64,000 nucleotides of DNA, taken from Klebsiella pneumoniae. GTDB taxonomy: Bacteria; Pseudomonadota; Gammaproteobacteria; Steroidobacterales; Steroidobacteraceae. The translations under genes were made by a program, and so were the position numbers. Of the stretch, positions 19,900 through 27,802 are shown in pieces. The notes under the pieces were generated by a model, which searched no databases, was not told the DNA's origin, and was given only the letters and a program-made list of their open reading frames with translations. The stretch is taken from NCBI GenBank assembly GCA_945873095.1, contig CAMCBU010000006.1, positions 1 through 64,000 on the forward strand, given 5' to 3'. Position 1 is the stretch's first letter, and each line of letters starts with the position of its first letter.

Positions 19900-19921
19900 A
19901 GGTGGTTAGTTTAACGAGGGG

Positions 19922-21247
19922 TCAGGGAATCTGCAGCTCGTGAGCCGCCAACCTCACCGGCTCCCAGACGCTGCGACCTTGCACGTCGCGCAGGTTCAGC
20001 ACCAAACCGCCGCTCGCATCAAACTCCAGCAGGCCGAAATTGCTGCCACCGTCGTAAGGCGGTCGCAGTCGCGCTTCGGCCTGCAGATCGTCGTTCGCGG
20101 ATCGGGTCGGCTGTGCGAGCGGCGAGCTCACGAGCTCGGTTAGATCGTAGCCCCCCTTGGCTCGTCGTGGCACGACATTGAGCTCACCGCGATGCACATC
20201 GCCCGACAGCAGCACCACGCCACTGATACGCTCGTCACGGATGAAATCGAAAATCTCATCGCGCTCGTGTCGATAAGCGCCCCAGCTCTCATCGAACTTC
20301 TCGCCACCGCGGGTCGCCCAGCCGCCTCCGGCGAGCAGCAATTTGTAGGTCGCATCGCTCTCGCGTAGCGCTTGTTTGAGCCAAGCTTTTTGCACCGCAC
20401 CGAGCTGTGTCTTTGCAGGCCCATCGGGTTGATCGCTCGGATCGCGATAACTGCGTCCATCGAGACAGAAGCACTCCACTTGAGCGATCCGCTTGCGGAA
20501 AAAAACGCCGGGCGCCTCAGGTAAACCATAGGCCGGGTTAGCCCAATACTTTTTGAAGCTGGCAAGGCCTAGCTCACGCACGGGCGAGTTTCGATCGCCG
20601 TTGTTGAGACCGTAGTCGTGATCGTCCCAGATCGCCCACTGCGGCACGCTGTGTAGCATCGCCTGGGCACTCGGTACGCTGCGCTGCAACTGGTATTCGT
20701 ATTCGAAAGCCATGGGGGCGAGACTGTCGATGTAGACGTGATCGCCAAGCCAAAAAAATCCATCCGGTTGTGCCGCTGCGATCGCCTCGAAGATCGGCTG
20801 ACGCCCATCGAGGATTCGACGCGCACACGAGCCGAACGCCAAGCGCAGCGGCGCATTGCCACGCGGCAGGGTGCGGAACACGCGCGGTGTGCGCGCATAA
20901 CGATCGGGCTTGCCGTCTAGCAAAACTCGATAGGCGTACGCGGTTGCGGGCGAGAGCCCCTGCAAGGGGATGCGGACGATGTAGTCCTGATCGGGCCGGG
21001 CCTCGATGGCGATGCTGCGAGCAGCGCCCTTCAACGTGGGATCGGTGGAATACTCGATCTCGATCCGATGCGCATCCGAGGCGCGCATCCATAGCACCGT
21101 GCTATCTGATGCGGTGTCACCGATCATCGGCCCTTGCAGGATGCGCGGATAGGTCTGCGCGCGCAGCAAATCCAACCAGCCGGCACCGGTTGCTGCCGCT
21201 AAAAGCGCAAGCGCACGGCGACGTGTCCAGTTTTTCACGAGCGACAT
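19922..21247 (-). CDS. PhoD-type alkaline phosphatase/phosphodiesterase, Tat-exported
   Basis: Calcium/iron-dependent periplasmic or secreted phosphatase. I start at ATG 21247, which overlaps the folA stop (TGATG) and yields the Tat-like signal TRRRALALLAAATGAG; the longer track start runs into folA. An N-terminal fibronectin-like domain (ILQGPMIGDTASDSTVLWMRA) precedes the metallophosphatase domain. Motifs there are LAFGSCARR, FFWLGDHVYIDS, IWDDHDYGLNNGD and VVLLSGDVHRGEL. Length 441 is somewhat short for PhoD but complete. Substrate range is unknown. Confidence 0.88.
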   Translation of the reverse strand: MSLVKNWTRRRALALLAAATGAGWLDLLRAQTYPRILQGPMIGDTASDSTVLWMRASDAHRIEIEYSTDPTLKGAARSIAIEARPDQDYIVRIPLQGLSPATAYAYRVLLDGKPDRYARTPRVFRTLPRGNAPLRLAFGSCARRILDGRQPIFEAIAAAQPDGFFWLGDHVYIDSLAPMAFEYEYQLQRSVPSAQAMLHSVPQWAIWDDHDYGLNNGDRNSPVRELGLASFKKYWANPAYGLPEAPGVFFRKRIAQVECFCLDGRSYRDPSDQPDGPAKTQLGAVQKAWLKQALRESDATYKLLLAGGGWATRGGEKFDESWGAYRHERDEIFDFIRDERISGVVLLSGDVHRGELNVVPRRAKGGYDLTELVSSPLAQPTRSANDDLQAEARLRPPYDGGSNFGLLEFDASGGLVLNLRDVQGRSVWEPVRLAAHELQIP

Positions 21248-21750
21248 CAGCTCACCCGCTCGAGATCTTCGAAAGTCATCGAGTACGCATGCTGCGAATC
21301 TGCCGGATAGCTCTCCGACGACACCACCTGCCACGCGTTGGGATCGAGCGGCGAGAAGTGGGTGTCGCCGTGCACGGTTGCGTGCACGCGCGTGCGCAAG
21401 ATCCGCCCGGCCAGCGGCAGCGCGAGCCGATAGATCTCAGCGCCACCGATGATCATCACCTCCGGTACCTCGCCTGCCGCTTGCAACGCCGCGTCGAGGG
21501 TGGGAACCACCGTCACGGCCGCATCTTGTACCGATGATGCGCCTTGCCGCGTCAGCACGATGTTATGTCGCTGCGGCAAAGGGCGCCCGATGGATTCGAA
21601 GGTCTTGCGGCCCATGATCACGGGTTTGCCCAGAGTCGCCGCTTTGAAACGCCGCAAATCCTCGGGCAAACGCCAGGGCAGCTGACCATCGACACCGATG
21701 ACACCGGCATCGGTCATCGCAACGATCAAAGTCACGCGTGGCCTTGCCAT
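21247..21750 (-). CDS. folA: Dihydrofolate reductase
   Basis: Reduces dihydrofolate to tetrahydrofolate with NADPH, regenerating the cofactor oxidised by thymidylate synthase. I start at ATG 21750 (MARPRVTLIV...). The 56-residue extension in the track is lysine-rich sequence antisense to nothing and in another frame of the SET gene tail. Motifs: GVIGVDGQLPWRLPEDLRRFK near residue 17, MGRKTFESIGRPLP and IIGGAEIY. Length 167 is normal. It lies 17 bases after the SET gene and close to thyA, the functional partner. Confidence 0.95.
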   Translation of the reverse strand: MARPRVTLIVAMTDAGVIGVDGQLPWRLPEDLRRFKAATLGKPVIMGRKTFESIGRPLPQRHNIVLTRQGASSVQDAAVTVVPTLDAALQAAGEVPEVMIIGGAEIYRLALPLAGRILRTRVHATVHGDTHFSPLDPNAWQVVSSESYPADSQHAYSMTFEDLERVS

Positions 21751-21767
21751 GGGATCGGCGCCGAGAC

Positions 21768-22352
21768 TCAAGGTCGTCTGACGACGCGTTTGGTTTTCTT
21801 TGCGGAAACCTTTTGCTTGGCGTTCTTTGTCTTGGTTTTTTTCTTTTGGGTTTTTTTCTTGTTGGCTTTTTTCTTTTGGGCCGGTCGCTTGGCAGGCCAC
21901 AGCATCGTCCCGCGGCACTTGGGCGAGCCACAGCGACAGGCATAGATCTCATCGACATTCGGCGGATCGTTCTTGTCGCGACCGATCTCGTAGTCGTAGC
22001 CGAGCTCCTCGCCCTTGGCGATATCGCGTACCGCATCGATGAACACGCGACGCTCGGCGATCGCCGACTCGCAGTTACCGTCGCAGGAATGGTTGATGTA
22101 CCGCGCTGCGTTGCCCTTGCGACCGCCATCGATCACCGTCTTTCGATCGACGATGAACAGGAAGGTGTGGTTATCGTTCGGGTCGTGATCGGCGTAGCGC
22201 TCGTCGGCTTCCCGGTGTGAGATGCGCTCCCCGATGTACTCGACGATGCGGGTACCCTTCGGGATCCGCTTGGCGGCGAAGATGCCCTTGCCGTGAATCT
22301 TGGAATTGCGGACCTGAATCCATGGACTGGTTCGCATCAGGGGTATCGCCAC
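21768..22352 (-). CDS. SET-domain lysine methyltransferase with lysine-rich C-terminal tail
   Basis: Predicted SAM-dependent protein lysine methyltransferase. SET motifs are complete: GKGIFAAKRIPKGTRIVEYIG near residues 21-41, NHSC at 87-90 and GYDY at 118-121. The post-SET CRCGSPKC at 139-146 supplies three Cys that, with the Cys of NHSC, form the zinc site known from eukaryotic H3-type SET enzymes. Residues ~158-194 are a very basic tail of K/T/A/N resembling histone H1 tails. GTG 22352 is the likely start: GGGAG lies seven bases upstream, while ATG 22337 has no ribosome site. Located between thyA and folA. Substrate unknown. Confidence 0.9.
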   Translation of the reverse strand: MAIPLMRTSPWIQVRNSKIHGKGIFAAKRIPKGTRIVEYIGERISHREADERYADHDPNDNHTFLFIVDRKTVIDGGRKGNAARYINHSCDGNCESAIAERRVFIDAVRDIAKGEELGYDYEIGRDKNDPPNVDEIYACRCGSPKCRGTMLWPAKRPAQKKKANKKKTQKKKTKTKNAKQKVSAKKTKRVVRRP

Positions 22353-22382
22353 GCAGTATCTCCCGGAACAATGAGTCGGATG

Positions 22383-23177
22383 TCAAACGGCCACCGGCGC
22401 CTTGATCGCCGGGTGAAATTGGTAGTTTCGAAACTCGAAATCGTCGAACACATAATCGAACAGCGTCGGCGGCCGGCGGCCGATGACGAGCTGCGGCAGC
22501 GACAGCGGCGCGCGCGATAATTGCAGGTCCGCTTGCTCGAGATGATTCGAATAAAGGTGGCAATCGCCGCCCGTCCAGACGAAGTCGCCAACCTGCAGAT
22601 CGACTTGCTGTGCCACCATGTGCGTCAGCAACGCATACGAGGCAATGTTGAACGGCACGCCGAGAAAGATGTCGGCACTGCGCTGATACAGCTGGCACGA
22701 CAAGCGTCCGTCGGCCACATAGAACTGAAAGAACGCATGGCACGGCATCAAGGCCATGTCCGCCAAGGCGCCGACGTTCCACGCGCTCACGATGATTCGG
22801 CGTGAATCGGGTTGCTCACGCAACTGCCGTAGCACCTCGCTGATCTGATCGATCGAGCCGCCGCTCGGCGTCGGCCATGAACGCCACTGCTTGCCATAGA
22901 CGGGTCCGAGTTCACCCTGCTCGTCGGCCCACTCATCCCAGATCGTCACGCCATGCTCGCGCAGATAACGCGTGTTGGTTTCCCCTTTAAGGAACCACAA
23001 CAGCTCATGCACGATGGACTTCAGATGGATCTTCTTGGTGGTAACCAGCGGAAAACCGCCACCGAGATCGAAGCGCATCTGATAACCGAACACGGAGAGC
23101 GTGCCGGTCCCGGTCCGATCGGTCTTGCGCGCGCCGTGCTCGCGCACGTGACGCATGAAATCCAGATATTGCTGCAT
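22383..23177 (-). CDS. thyA: Thymidylate synthase
   Basis: Makes dTMP from dUMP with methylene-tetrahydrofolate. From ATG 23177 the protein is 264 residues, exactly the E. coli length; the track's upstream extension lies in lgt. Catalytic cysteine is in [14 protein letters not shown] at position ~146. Substrate-binding motifs [29 protein letters not shown] and [20 protein letters not shown] are present, and it ends in KAPVAV. It sits four bases after lgt. Order lgt-thyA is common in gammaproteobacteria; folA follows after the SET gene. Confidence 0.98.
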   Translation of the reverse strand: MQQYLDFMRHVREHGARKTDRTGTGTLSVFGYQMRFDLGGGFPLVTTKKIHLKSIVHELLWFLKGETNTRYLREHGVTIWDEWADEQGELGPVYGKQWRSWPTPSGGSIDQISEVLRQLREQPDSRRIIVSAWNVGALADMALMPCHAFFQFYVADGRLSCQLYQRSADIFLGVPFNIASYALLTHMVAQQVDLQVGDFVWTGGDCHLYSNHLEQADLQLSRAPLSLPQLVIGRRPPTLFDYVFDDFEFRNYQFHPAIKAPVAV

Positions 23178-23181
23178 GGGC

Positions 23182-23979
23182 TTACGCCGTGATCCTGTTA
23201 CCCGAAGGCAGATCACGCCGATACGCCAACAACAGCAGAACCACACCGGCGAGCAACATCGGCAAAGTGAGCACGTGACCCATGGTGAGCCAACCACCCG
23301 CGAGATACCCGATATGGGCATCCGGCAGACGCCAGAACTCGACGATCAAACGTCCCGACGCATACATGATCAGGAAGAGTCCGGAGGGTGCCCACTGCGG
23401 ACGCGGCTTCGAGGTGAACCACCACAGCACCGCCGCGAGCAACGCCCCTTCGAGCAGTGCCTCGTAAAGCTGGGTTGGATGGCGAGCCACGCCATCGACC
23501 AGCATGGCCCAAGGCACATCGCCCGGCCGACCCCAGAGCTCGCCGTTGATGAAGTTGCCAACGCGCACGGCAAGGATGCCGATACCCGGTAGCGCTGCCG
23601 CAAAATCGAAGACGTCGGCGACGCGCCGACCGCGCCGTTTTGCAAACAAGGCGAGCGCGACCAGCACGCCGATGAGTCCGCCGTGGAAAGACATGCCGCC
23701 TTCCCAGACCCGCAACAAATACAGCGGGTCTTGCAGCCAGAACTCCATGCCGTAGAAAAGGGTGTAACCGATTCGACCGCCCACGATGACGCCGAGCATC
23801 GCGAAGAACAAAAAGTCGTCGACATCGACGACCTTCCAAGTCGAGCCAGGCTGTGCAGCGCGACGCCGCGCCAGCCACCACGCCACGGCGAAAGCGACGA
23901 GGTAGGTCAGGCCGTACCATCGGACCTTGAGCGGGCCTAGCTCGAGTGCAACAGGATCAAAGCCGGGATAGACGAGCAT
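23182..23979 (-). CDS. lgt: Prolipoprotein diacylglyceryl transferase
   Basis: Inner-membrane enzyme that transfers diacylglycerol from phosphatidylglycerol to the lipobox cysteine of prolipoproteins. About seven membrane segments are visible. Motifs: [21 protein letters not shown] (HGGL) and the Lgt signature [19 protein letters not shown] near residue 140. Length 265 is slightly short but complete. It is four bases upstream of thyA. Several predicted lipoproteins in this window (LpoA, perhaps LptC) would be substrates. Confidence 0.96.
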   Translation of the reverse strand: MLVYPGFDPVALELGPLKVRWYGLTYLVAFAVAWWLARRRAAQPGSTWKVVDVDDFLFFAMLGVIVGGRIGYTLFYGMEFWLQDPLYLLRVWEGGMSFHGGLIGVLVALALFAKRRGRRVADVFDFAAALPGIGILAVRVGNFINGELWGRPGDVPWAMLVDGVARHPTQLYEALLEGALLAAVLWWFTSKPRPQWAPSGLFLIMYASGRLIVEFWRLPDAHIGYLAGGWLTMGHVLTLPMLLAGVVLLLLAYRRDLPSGNRITA

Positions 23980-23994
23980 GCCGTGATTCTACCC

Positions 23995-25230
23995 TCAGCT
24001 ACGTGTCACACGGCAGAAGAAAGCCTTCAGGTAGCGTGTCTCCGGAATCGCCGGATGCACCGGATGATCGGGCGATTGCATACCCTGGTAGACGATTTGG
24101 ACTGAACGATCCACATGCCTCGCCGCGGACTGAATCGCCGTTTGCAACGAGTCGATCGCCAGGTGGTAAGAGCACGAACAGCTGATCAGCAAACCCTCGT
24201 CGGCGAGCACCCGCAGCGCGAGTTGGTTCAACTTTCGGTAAGCCGCTTCGCCTTGAGGAATGTCTTTGCGCCGTTTAATGAACGCCGGTGGATCGACGAT
24301 CACCACGTCATAGCGCTCACCGGCCTCGGCGAGCTGTGAGAGCACCTCGAATGCGTCGCCGCGATGGGCGAAGAATTGGTGGTCGAAGAATGCGGCGGAC
24401 TCAGCCGGGTACGCTTGCCTCGCCACATTCGCTTGCGCGCGCTCGAGCGCCGATGCCGACGCATCCACACAGTCGATCCGACTCGCCCCGAGCGTAGCGG
24501 TAGTCGCGGCCCAACCGCCCGCGTAGCAGCAGACATCGAGAACTCGCGCACCCGCCTTCATGAACCGAGCCAGCTGGCTGCGATTGAAGGCTTGATCGTA
24601 AAACCAACCGGTTTTCTGGCCGCCCCCCAGTTCCGTCTCGAAGACGACCTGACCGCCATCGGCAGCCGATTCGACCACCTCCACCCGCTCCGGCGGTTCA
24701 CCCCACGCGGCATGGACCTCTTCGGGCAAACCTTCGAGTGCTCGCGCGCCACCGTCGTTCTTCCACAGCAGCACGCGCGGCTTCAGCACGCGGCGTACGG
24801 CCTCTTCGATGATCTGCTGCTGCAAGCTCATGCCGGCGGTGGTCAACTGACCCACCACGACGTCGTCGAAACGATCGAGTACGAGCCCGGGCAATCCGTC
24901 CGATTCGCCGTAAACCCAGCGATAGTGCGGTGAACGAAAGAGACGCTCACGCCAGCTCAAGGCACGGCGCAACTTCGCCGCGAACCAAGCAACATCGATG
25001 GTCTCGTCCTGACGCGAGAGCAGACGCGCGGCGATCAGCGTGGATGGATTGAGATAAGCCGTGCCGAGCGCCTGACCGCGCTGATCCTGCACGGTCACCA
25101 ACTGTCCCGACTCGAAGCTCGTCAGCGGTGTTTGGCTGGTATCGATCTCGTTGCTGAAGATCCAGAGATGCCCAGCGCGCAGTCGGCGCTCCTCGCCACG
25201 GCGCAGGCGCAATAACGGTCTGGAACTCAA
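23995..25230 (-). CDS. rlmI: 23S rRNA (cytosine-1962-C5)-methyltransferase RlmI
   Basis: SAM-dependent m5C methyltransferase acting on 23S rRNA. The N-terminal PUA domain (LRRGEERRLRAGHLWIFSNEID) is followed by an EEHEE-type linker domain and a Rossmann methyltransferase domain. Motifs are RVLDVCCYAGGWAATTATLGA, VIVDPPAFIK and the catalytic-type cysteine region LLISCSCSYHL. Length 411 compares with 396 in E. coli. It lies 15 bases upstream of lgt on the same strand and 34 bases after the small DUF6356-type gene. Confidence 0.93.
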   Translation of the reverse strand: MSSRPLLRLRRGEERRLRAGHLWIFSNEIDTSQTPLTSFESGQLVTVQDQRGQALGTAYLNPSTLIAARLLSRQDETIDVAWFAAKLRRALSWRERLFRSPHYRWVYGESDGLPGLVLDRFDDVVVGQLTTAGMSLQQQIIEEAVRRVLKPRVLLWKNDGGARALEGLPEEVHAAWGEPPERVEVVESAADGGQVVFETELGGGQKTGWFYDQAFNRSQLARFMKAGARVLDVCCYAGGWAATTATLGASRIDCVDASASALERAQANVARQAYPAESAAFFDHQFFAHRGDAFEVLSQLAEAGERYDVVIVDPPAFIKRRKDIPQGEAAYRKLNQLALRVLADEGLLISCSCSYHLAIDSLQTAIQSAARHVDRSVQIVYQGMQSPDHPVHPAIPETRYLKAFFCRVTRS

Positions 25231-25264
25231 GGGATACTCCGCGCGATCGGCAATCGAGCCGATG

Positions 25265-25498
25265 TTACCGGATCGGCAGACCCTTCAGGGCACGCTCACG
25301 CCGCGCGTTCATCTGCGCATGCAGCTCCTTCATGACGTCCGAGCCGGTGGTGACGAACAAAAACGGCAACAGCCCGTGCAGGATGCAGGCGATGCCCGCC
25401 AACAACATTCGGCAACCGAAGGACGTGGCCTGCAGCAGGTGACCAAAGTAGCTCTCACCGATACTGGCGGGATGGGCGGTGAAAAGGCGGGACCACAT
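25265..25498 (-). CDS. Small membrane protein of the DUF6356 type
   Basis: A 77-residue protein with one or two hydrophobic segments (SFGCRMLLAGIACILHGLLPFLFV) after the recognisable N-terminus RLFTAHPASIGESYFGHLLQAT, then a basic tail. The LFTAHP..GESY and HGLLPFLF pattern is what I recall for DUF6356; function is unknown. I start at ATG 25498; the track uses a TTG three codons earlier. It heads the minus-strand run toward rlmI-lgt-thyA, and an AT-rich regulatory region separates it from the divergent Lrp-type gene. Confidence 0.75.
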   Translation of the reverse strand: MWSRLFTAHPASIGESYFGHLLQATSFGCRMLLAGIACILHGLLPFLFVTTGSDVMKELHAQMNARRERALKGLPIR

Positions 25499-25571
25499 GC
25501 GCTTCAAGATAATCGGCCAGCGGCGAGATAGGGTTGCGAAAATCGAATTCCATTGGCTCTTGCGAGCAATT

Positions 25572-25599
25572 TTGTTTCTTAAAATTTAATTTTTATGTA
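25572..25599 (+). promoter_or_regulatory. AT-rich promoter/operator of the Lrp-type gene
   Basis: A sharply AT-rich island in a GC-rich window. It contains the near-perfect palindrome AAAATTTAATTTT (25581-25593), TTGTTT (25572-25577) and TATGTA (25594-25599) spaced 16 bases. Lrp/AsnC proteins commonly autoregulate by binding AT-rich palindromes like this. The predicted transcript would begin only a few bases before the ATG at 25610, and no Shine-Dalgarno sequence is visible. Confidence 0.55.
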
Positions 25600-25609
25600 A
25601 ATTCGTCTC

Positions 25610-26077
25610 ATGGACAAACTCGATAAGCGAATTTTAGACTTGCTGCAGAAGGATGCCGATCTGACCGCAGCCGATATCGCCGAACGAGTCGGCCTCTCAA
25701 AGGCCCCCTGTTGGCGTCGCATCCAGCGCCTACGCGAACGCGGCATCATCAAACGCACGGTGGCACTGCTCGACGCGCGGGCGCTCAATGTCGGGACGAC
25801 GGTGTTCGTGACCATCAAGGCGCCGAGTCACAGCGCAGGTTGGTTCGACAAGTTCGCCAAGGTGATTCGCGAGCTCCCCGAGGTCACCGAGTTGCATCGC
25901 ATGAGTGGTGATGTGGACTATCTGCTGCGGGTGGTCGTGCCGGACATCGACGGCTACGATGTCGTCTACAAGAAACTCATCGGTGCACTCGAGATGCTCG
26001 ATGTCAGCGCAAGCTTCTCGCTCGAGACCATCAAGTCGACGACGGCTCTGCCCCTGCATTACGCCAAAGCAGACTGA
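25610..26077 (+). CDS. Lrp/AsnC-family transcriptional regulator
   Basis: DNA-binding regulator that usually responds to an amino acid. N-terminal winged HTH: LDKRILDLLQKDADLTAADIA and GLSKAPCWRRIQRLRERGII, the classic Lrp pattern. The C-terminal RAM ligand-binding/oligomerisation domain starts around VFVTIKAP and contains VTELHRMSGDVDYLLRVVVPD. Length 155 is normal. It is a lone plus-strand gene, divergent from the DUF6356 gene; its last 47 bases overlap the convergent HIT-type gene. The target amino acid is not evident. Confidence 0.93.
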   Translation: MDKLDKRILDLLQKDADLTAADIAERVGLSKAPCWRRIQRLRERGIIKRTVALLDARALNVGTTVFVTIKAPSHSAGWFDKFAKVIRELPEVTELHRMSGDVDYLLRVVVPDIDGYDVVYKKLIGALEMLDVSASFSLETIKSTTALPLHYAKAD

Positions 26078-26501
26078 GCCTTCGGCAGAGCGCCGCCTTC
26101 AGCGTCTCGAACACGAGCGGATCGAATGCGGGTGCGGCGGCCCAGTCGTACGCCCACGGATGCGCTACATCCAGCGGAGCCTTTTCGTCGGCGTAACGCG
26201 GCACGAGATGCACATGCAGCGCGGGTTCCAGATTGCCGAACATCGCGTAGTTGATCCGCAGCGCACCCGTCTCGGCGAGCAGGGCATCGCCGAATGCCGC
26301 CATATCCGCCAAGAACTGCGCTCGGCCTGGCGCATCGACCGCGTTCAGATGCGGCACAACAGGATCGGGCAACAGCAAGCAATAACCACGCAGGAACTGA
26401 CGCTCCCCGAAAACAGCCCAACCTGAGGGCAGGCGCGCGATCAGCGTCGGATCGCGCCCCTCGCGCAGCGCCGCGACACGCCGATGGATGGCCGTGCTCA
26501 T
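26031..26501 (-). CDS. HIT-like domain protein
   Basis: Predicted nucleotide-binding hydrolase/transferase of the HIT superfamily. The motif LHVHLVPRY near residue 115 gives the paired histidines of the HIT active site. Upstream sequence GYCLLLPDPVVPHLNAVD and INYAMFGNLEPALH fits the HIT fold (strand-rich core, N-G/N before the motif). 156 residues. It is the last gene of the long minus-strand run, six bases after the HAD gene, and its 3' end overlaps the convergent lrp gene. Exact substrate (for example a dinucleoside polyphosphate) is not determinable. Confidence 0.75.
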   Translation of the reverse strand: MSTAIHRRVAALREGRDPTLIARLPSGWAVFGERQFLRGYCLLLPDPVVPHLNAVDAPGRAQFLADMAAFGDALLAETGALRINYAMFGNLEPALHVHLVPRYADEKAPLDVAHPWAYDWAAAPAFDPLVFETLKAALCRRLSLLWRNAGAEPSST

Positions 26502-26507
26502 GTCATG

Positions 26508-27104
26508 TCACTCCGGATCGAGCCCCAAAGCGCGCAGTGTACCGGTGGTCAACGCGGGGTCGCGATGGACGAACGCCTGCCAGCCACGCGCACAGGCGGC
26601 ATCCACGTTCTCGGCGCGATCGTCGATGAAGACCGTCTGCTCGGGCGACAAGCCGAACCGTCGCTCAGCCTCGAGGTAGATCCTCGGATCAGGCTTCATG
26701 ACGCCGGCCAAGTCGGAACGCAGCACATCGAGGGCGTAACGATGCAAACCTACGACCTGCTCAAGATGGGCCCAGTGCAGATCGCCCACGTTGGTCAACA
26801 GAAAAATTCGGTGACGCCGGCGCAACCGCTCGGCGAGTCGCAACATCGAGGGATCCGGTCGCAGCATGTCGACCCAGGCGGCCTCGAGTGCCGGTGCCGC
26901 AATCGGCTGCGGTGCCAACGCCGCCACCTGCTGCAGAAGTTGGGCTCCGCCCAATCGACCGGTTTCATGCGCGGTGAGATCGATGCGGCCGGTGACGTCT
27001 TCCAAAGTTCGAACCGACGCGCCGTGCTCGCGCAGCAAATCGAGTAGACGCTCAGGCTGCAGTGCGACGAGAACTCGACCGATGTCGAAAACTACATCGA
27101 CCAT
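26508..27104 (-). CDS. HAD-superfamily hydrolase (YihX-like)
   Basis: Predicted cytoplasmic phosphatase of HAD subfamily IA. Motif I is VFDIGRVLV with the nucleophile Asp7; position +2 is Gly rather than Asp, as in the YihX glucose-1-phosphate phosphatase group (FDLGNV). Motif II IFLLTN, motif III KPDPRIY and motif IV VFIDDRAENVDAA are present, with a helical cap between. 198 residues. It overlaps the comB-type gene upstream by 13 bases and is followed by the HIT gene. Confidence 0.85.
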   Translation of the reverse strand: MVDVVFDIGRVLVALQPERLLDLLREHGASVRTLEDVTGRIDLTAHETGRLGGAQLLQQVAALAPQPIAAPALEAAWVDMLRPDPSMLRLAERLRRRHRIFLLTNVGDLHWAHLEQVVGLHRYALDVLRSDLAGVMKPDPRIYLEAERRFGLSPEQTVFIDDRAENVDAACARGWQAFVHRDPALTTGTLRALGLDPE

Positions 27105-27802
27105 GCGCGCAACTCACCCGCTCGAGCGGGGCCCGATCCGTACTCGCTAGGCACCATCGCCACCGCGAACGGGACCGCATCGATCGCCGTGCAGTGGGTA
27201 AAATCCTCCAGCGGCGCCCAGTCAGCCGCCGGATCAAAGAATTTCTCCGCAGCGGGCGCTGCGCGCAAACGCGCCACCCAATCACTCGTATCGAATCGCT
27301 CGCCCCGCAAGCCCGCGAGCAAAGCGTCGCGACACAGATCATCTTCGATGCATCGCTCGCGCGCTTCGTGGCCCATCGCGACGATGGTCACCTCCTTCGG
27401 CTGCAACGCACGCACCGCCGCGATCGTCGCCGATAGATTGACGAGCGCTCCGGTAAAAACCTGATCGGCGACGAGGAAGGCGGCGGTCAGGCCTTGCGTA
27501 CCCGCATGGGTCGTGTGAATGAGCGTTCGAGCATGCAAATTTTCACGCAATACTTCGGTCGGCGAGTTTCCGCAATCGAAACCGGGCAGTTTGCGCGCAT
27601 GCCGTTCGCCAATCAGCAAAGCCCGCGGGTCTGCCGCCTTCATCGCCCGAGCGAGCTCAATCTCGGCCACCGGCACGACGCGCTCGGCGCCCGCCGCGAG
27701 CGCATGGGCGATCAACGAACAGGCACGAAACACATCGATGACGATGGCAACCCCTTGCGCCGAAGCGGCGCCCGCCACGAAGTCGCTCGAGTGCAGCCGC
27801 AT
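27092..27802 (-). CDS. ComB-family 2-phosphosulfolactate phosphatase-like protein
   Basis: Member of the ComB family, Mg-dependent phosphatases named for 2-phosphosulfolactate in coenzyme M synthesis; bacterial members often have unknown substrates. Recognisable blocks: VAIVIDVFRACSLIAHALAAGA, LLIGERHARKLPGFDCGNSP, LIHTTHAGTQGL and the acidic CIEDDLCRDAL. 236 residues, full length. Its ATG directly abuts the stop of the decarboxylase gene and it overlaps the HAD gene, so it is co-translated with both. No comA or comC homologue is nearby. Confidence 0.82.
   Translation of the reverse strand: MRLHSSDFVAGAASAQGVAIVIDVFRACSLIAHALAAGAERVVPVAEIELARAMKAADPRALLIGERHARKLPGFDCGNSPTEVLRENLHARTLIHTTHAGTQGLTAAFLVADQVFTGALVNLSATIAAVRALQPKEVTIVAMGHEARERCIEDDLCRDALLAGLRGERFDTSDWVARLRAAPAAEKFFDPAADWAPLEDFTHCTAIDAVPFAVAMVPSEYGSGPARAGELRAWSM

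Noticed and set aside
21751-21918. Lysine-rich N-terminal extension of the folA ORF
   Set aside because: It is the SET gene's basic tail read in another frame; DHFR normally starts at MARPRVTLIV.
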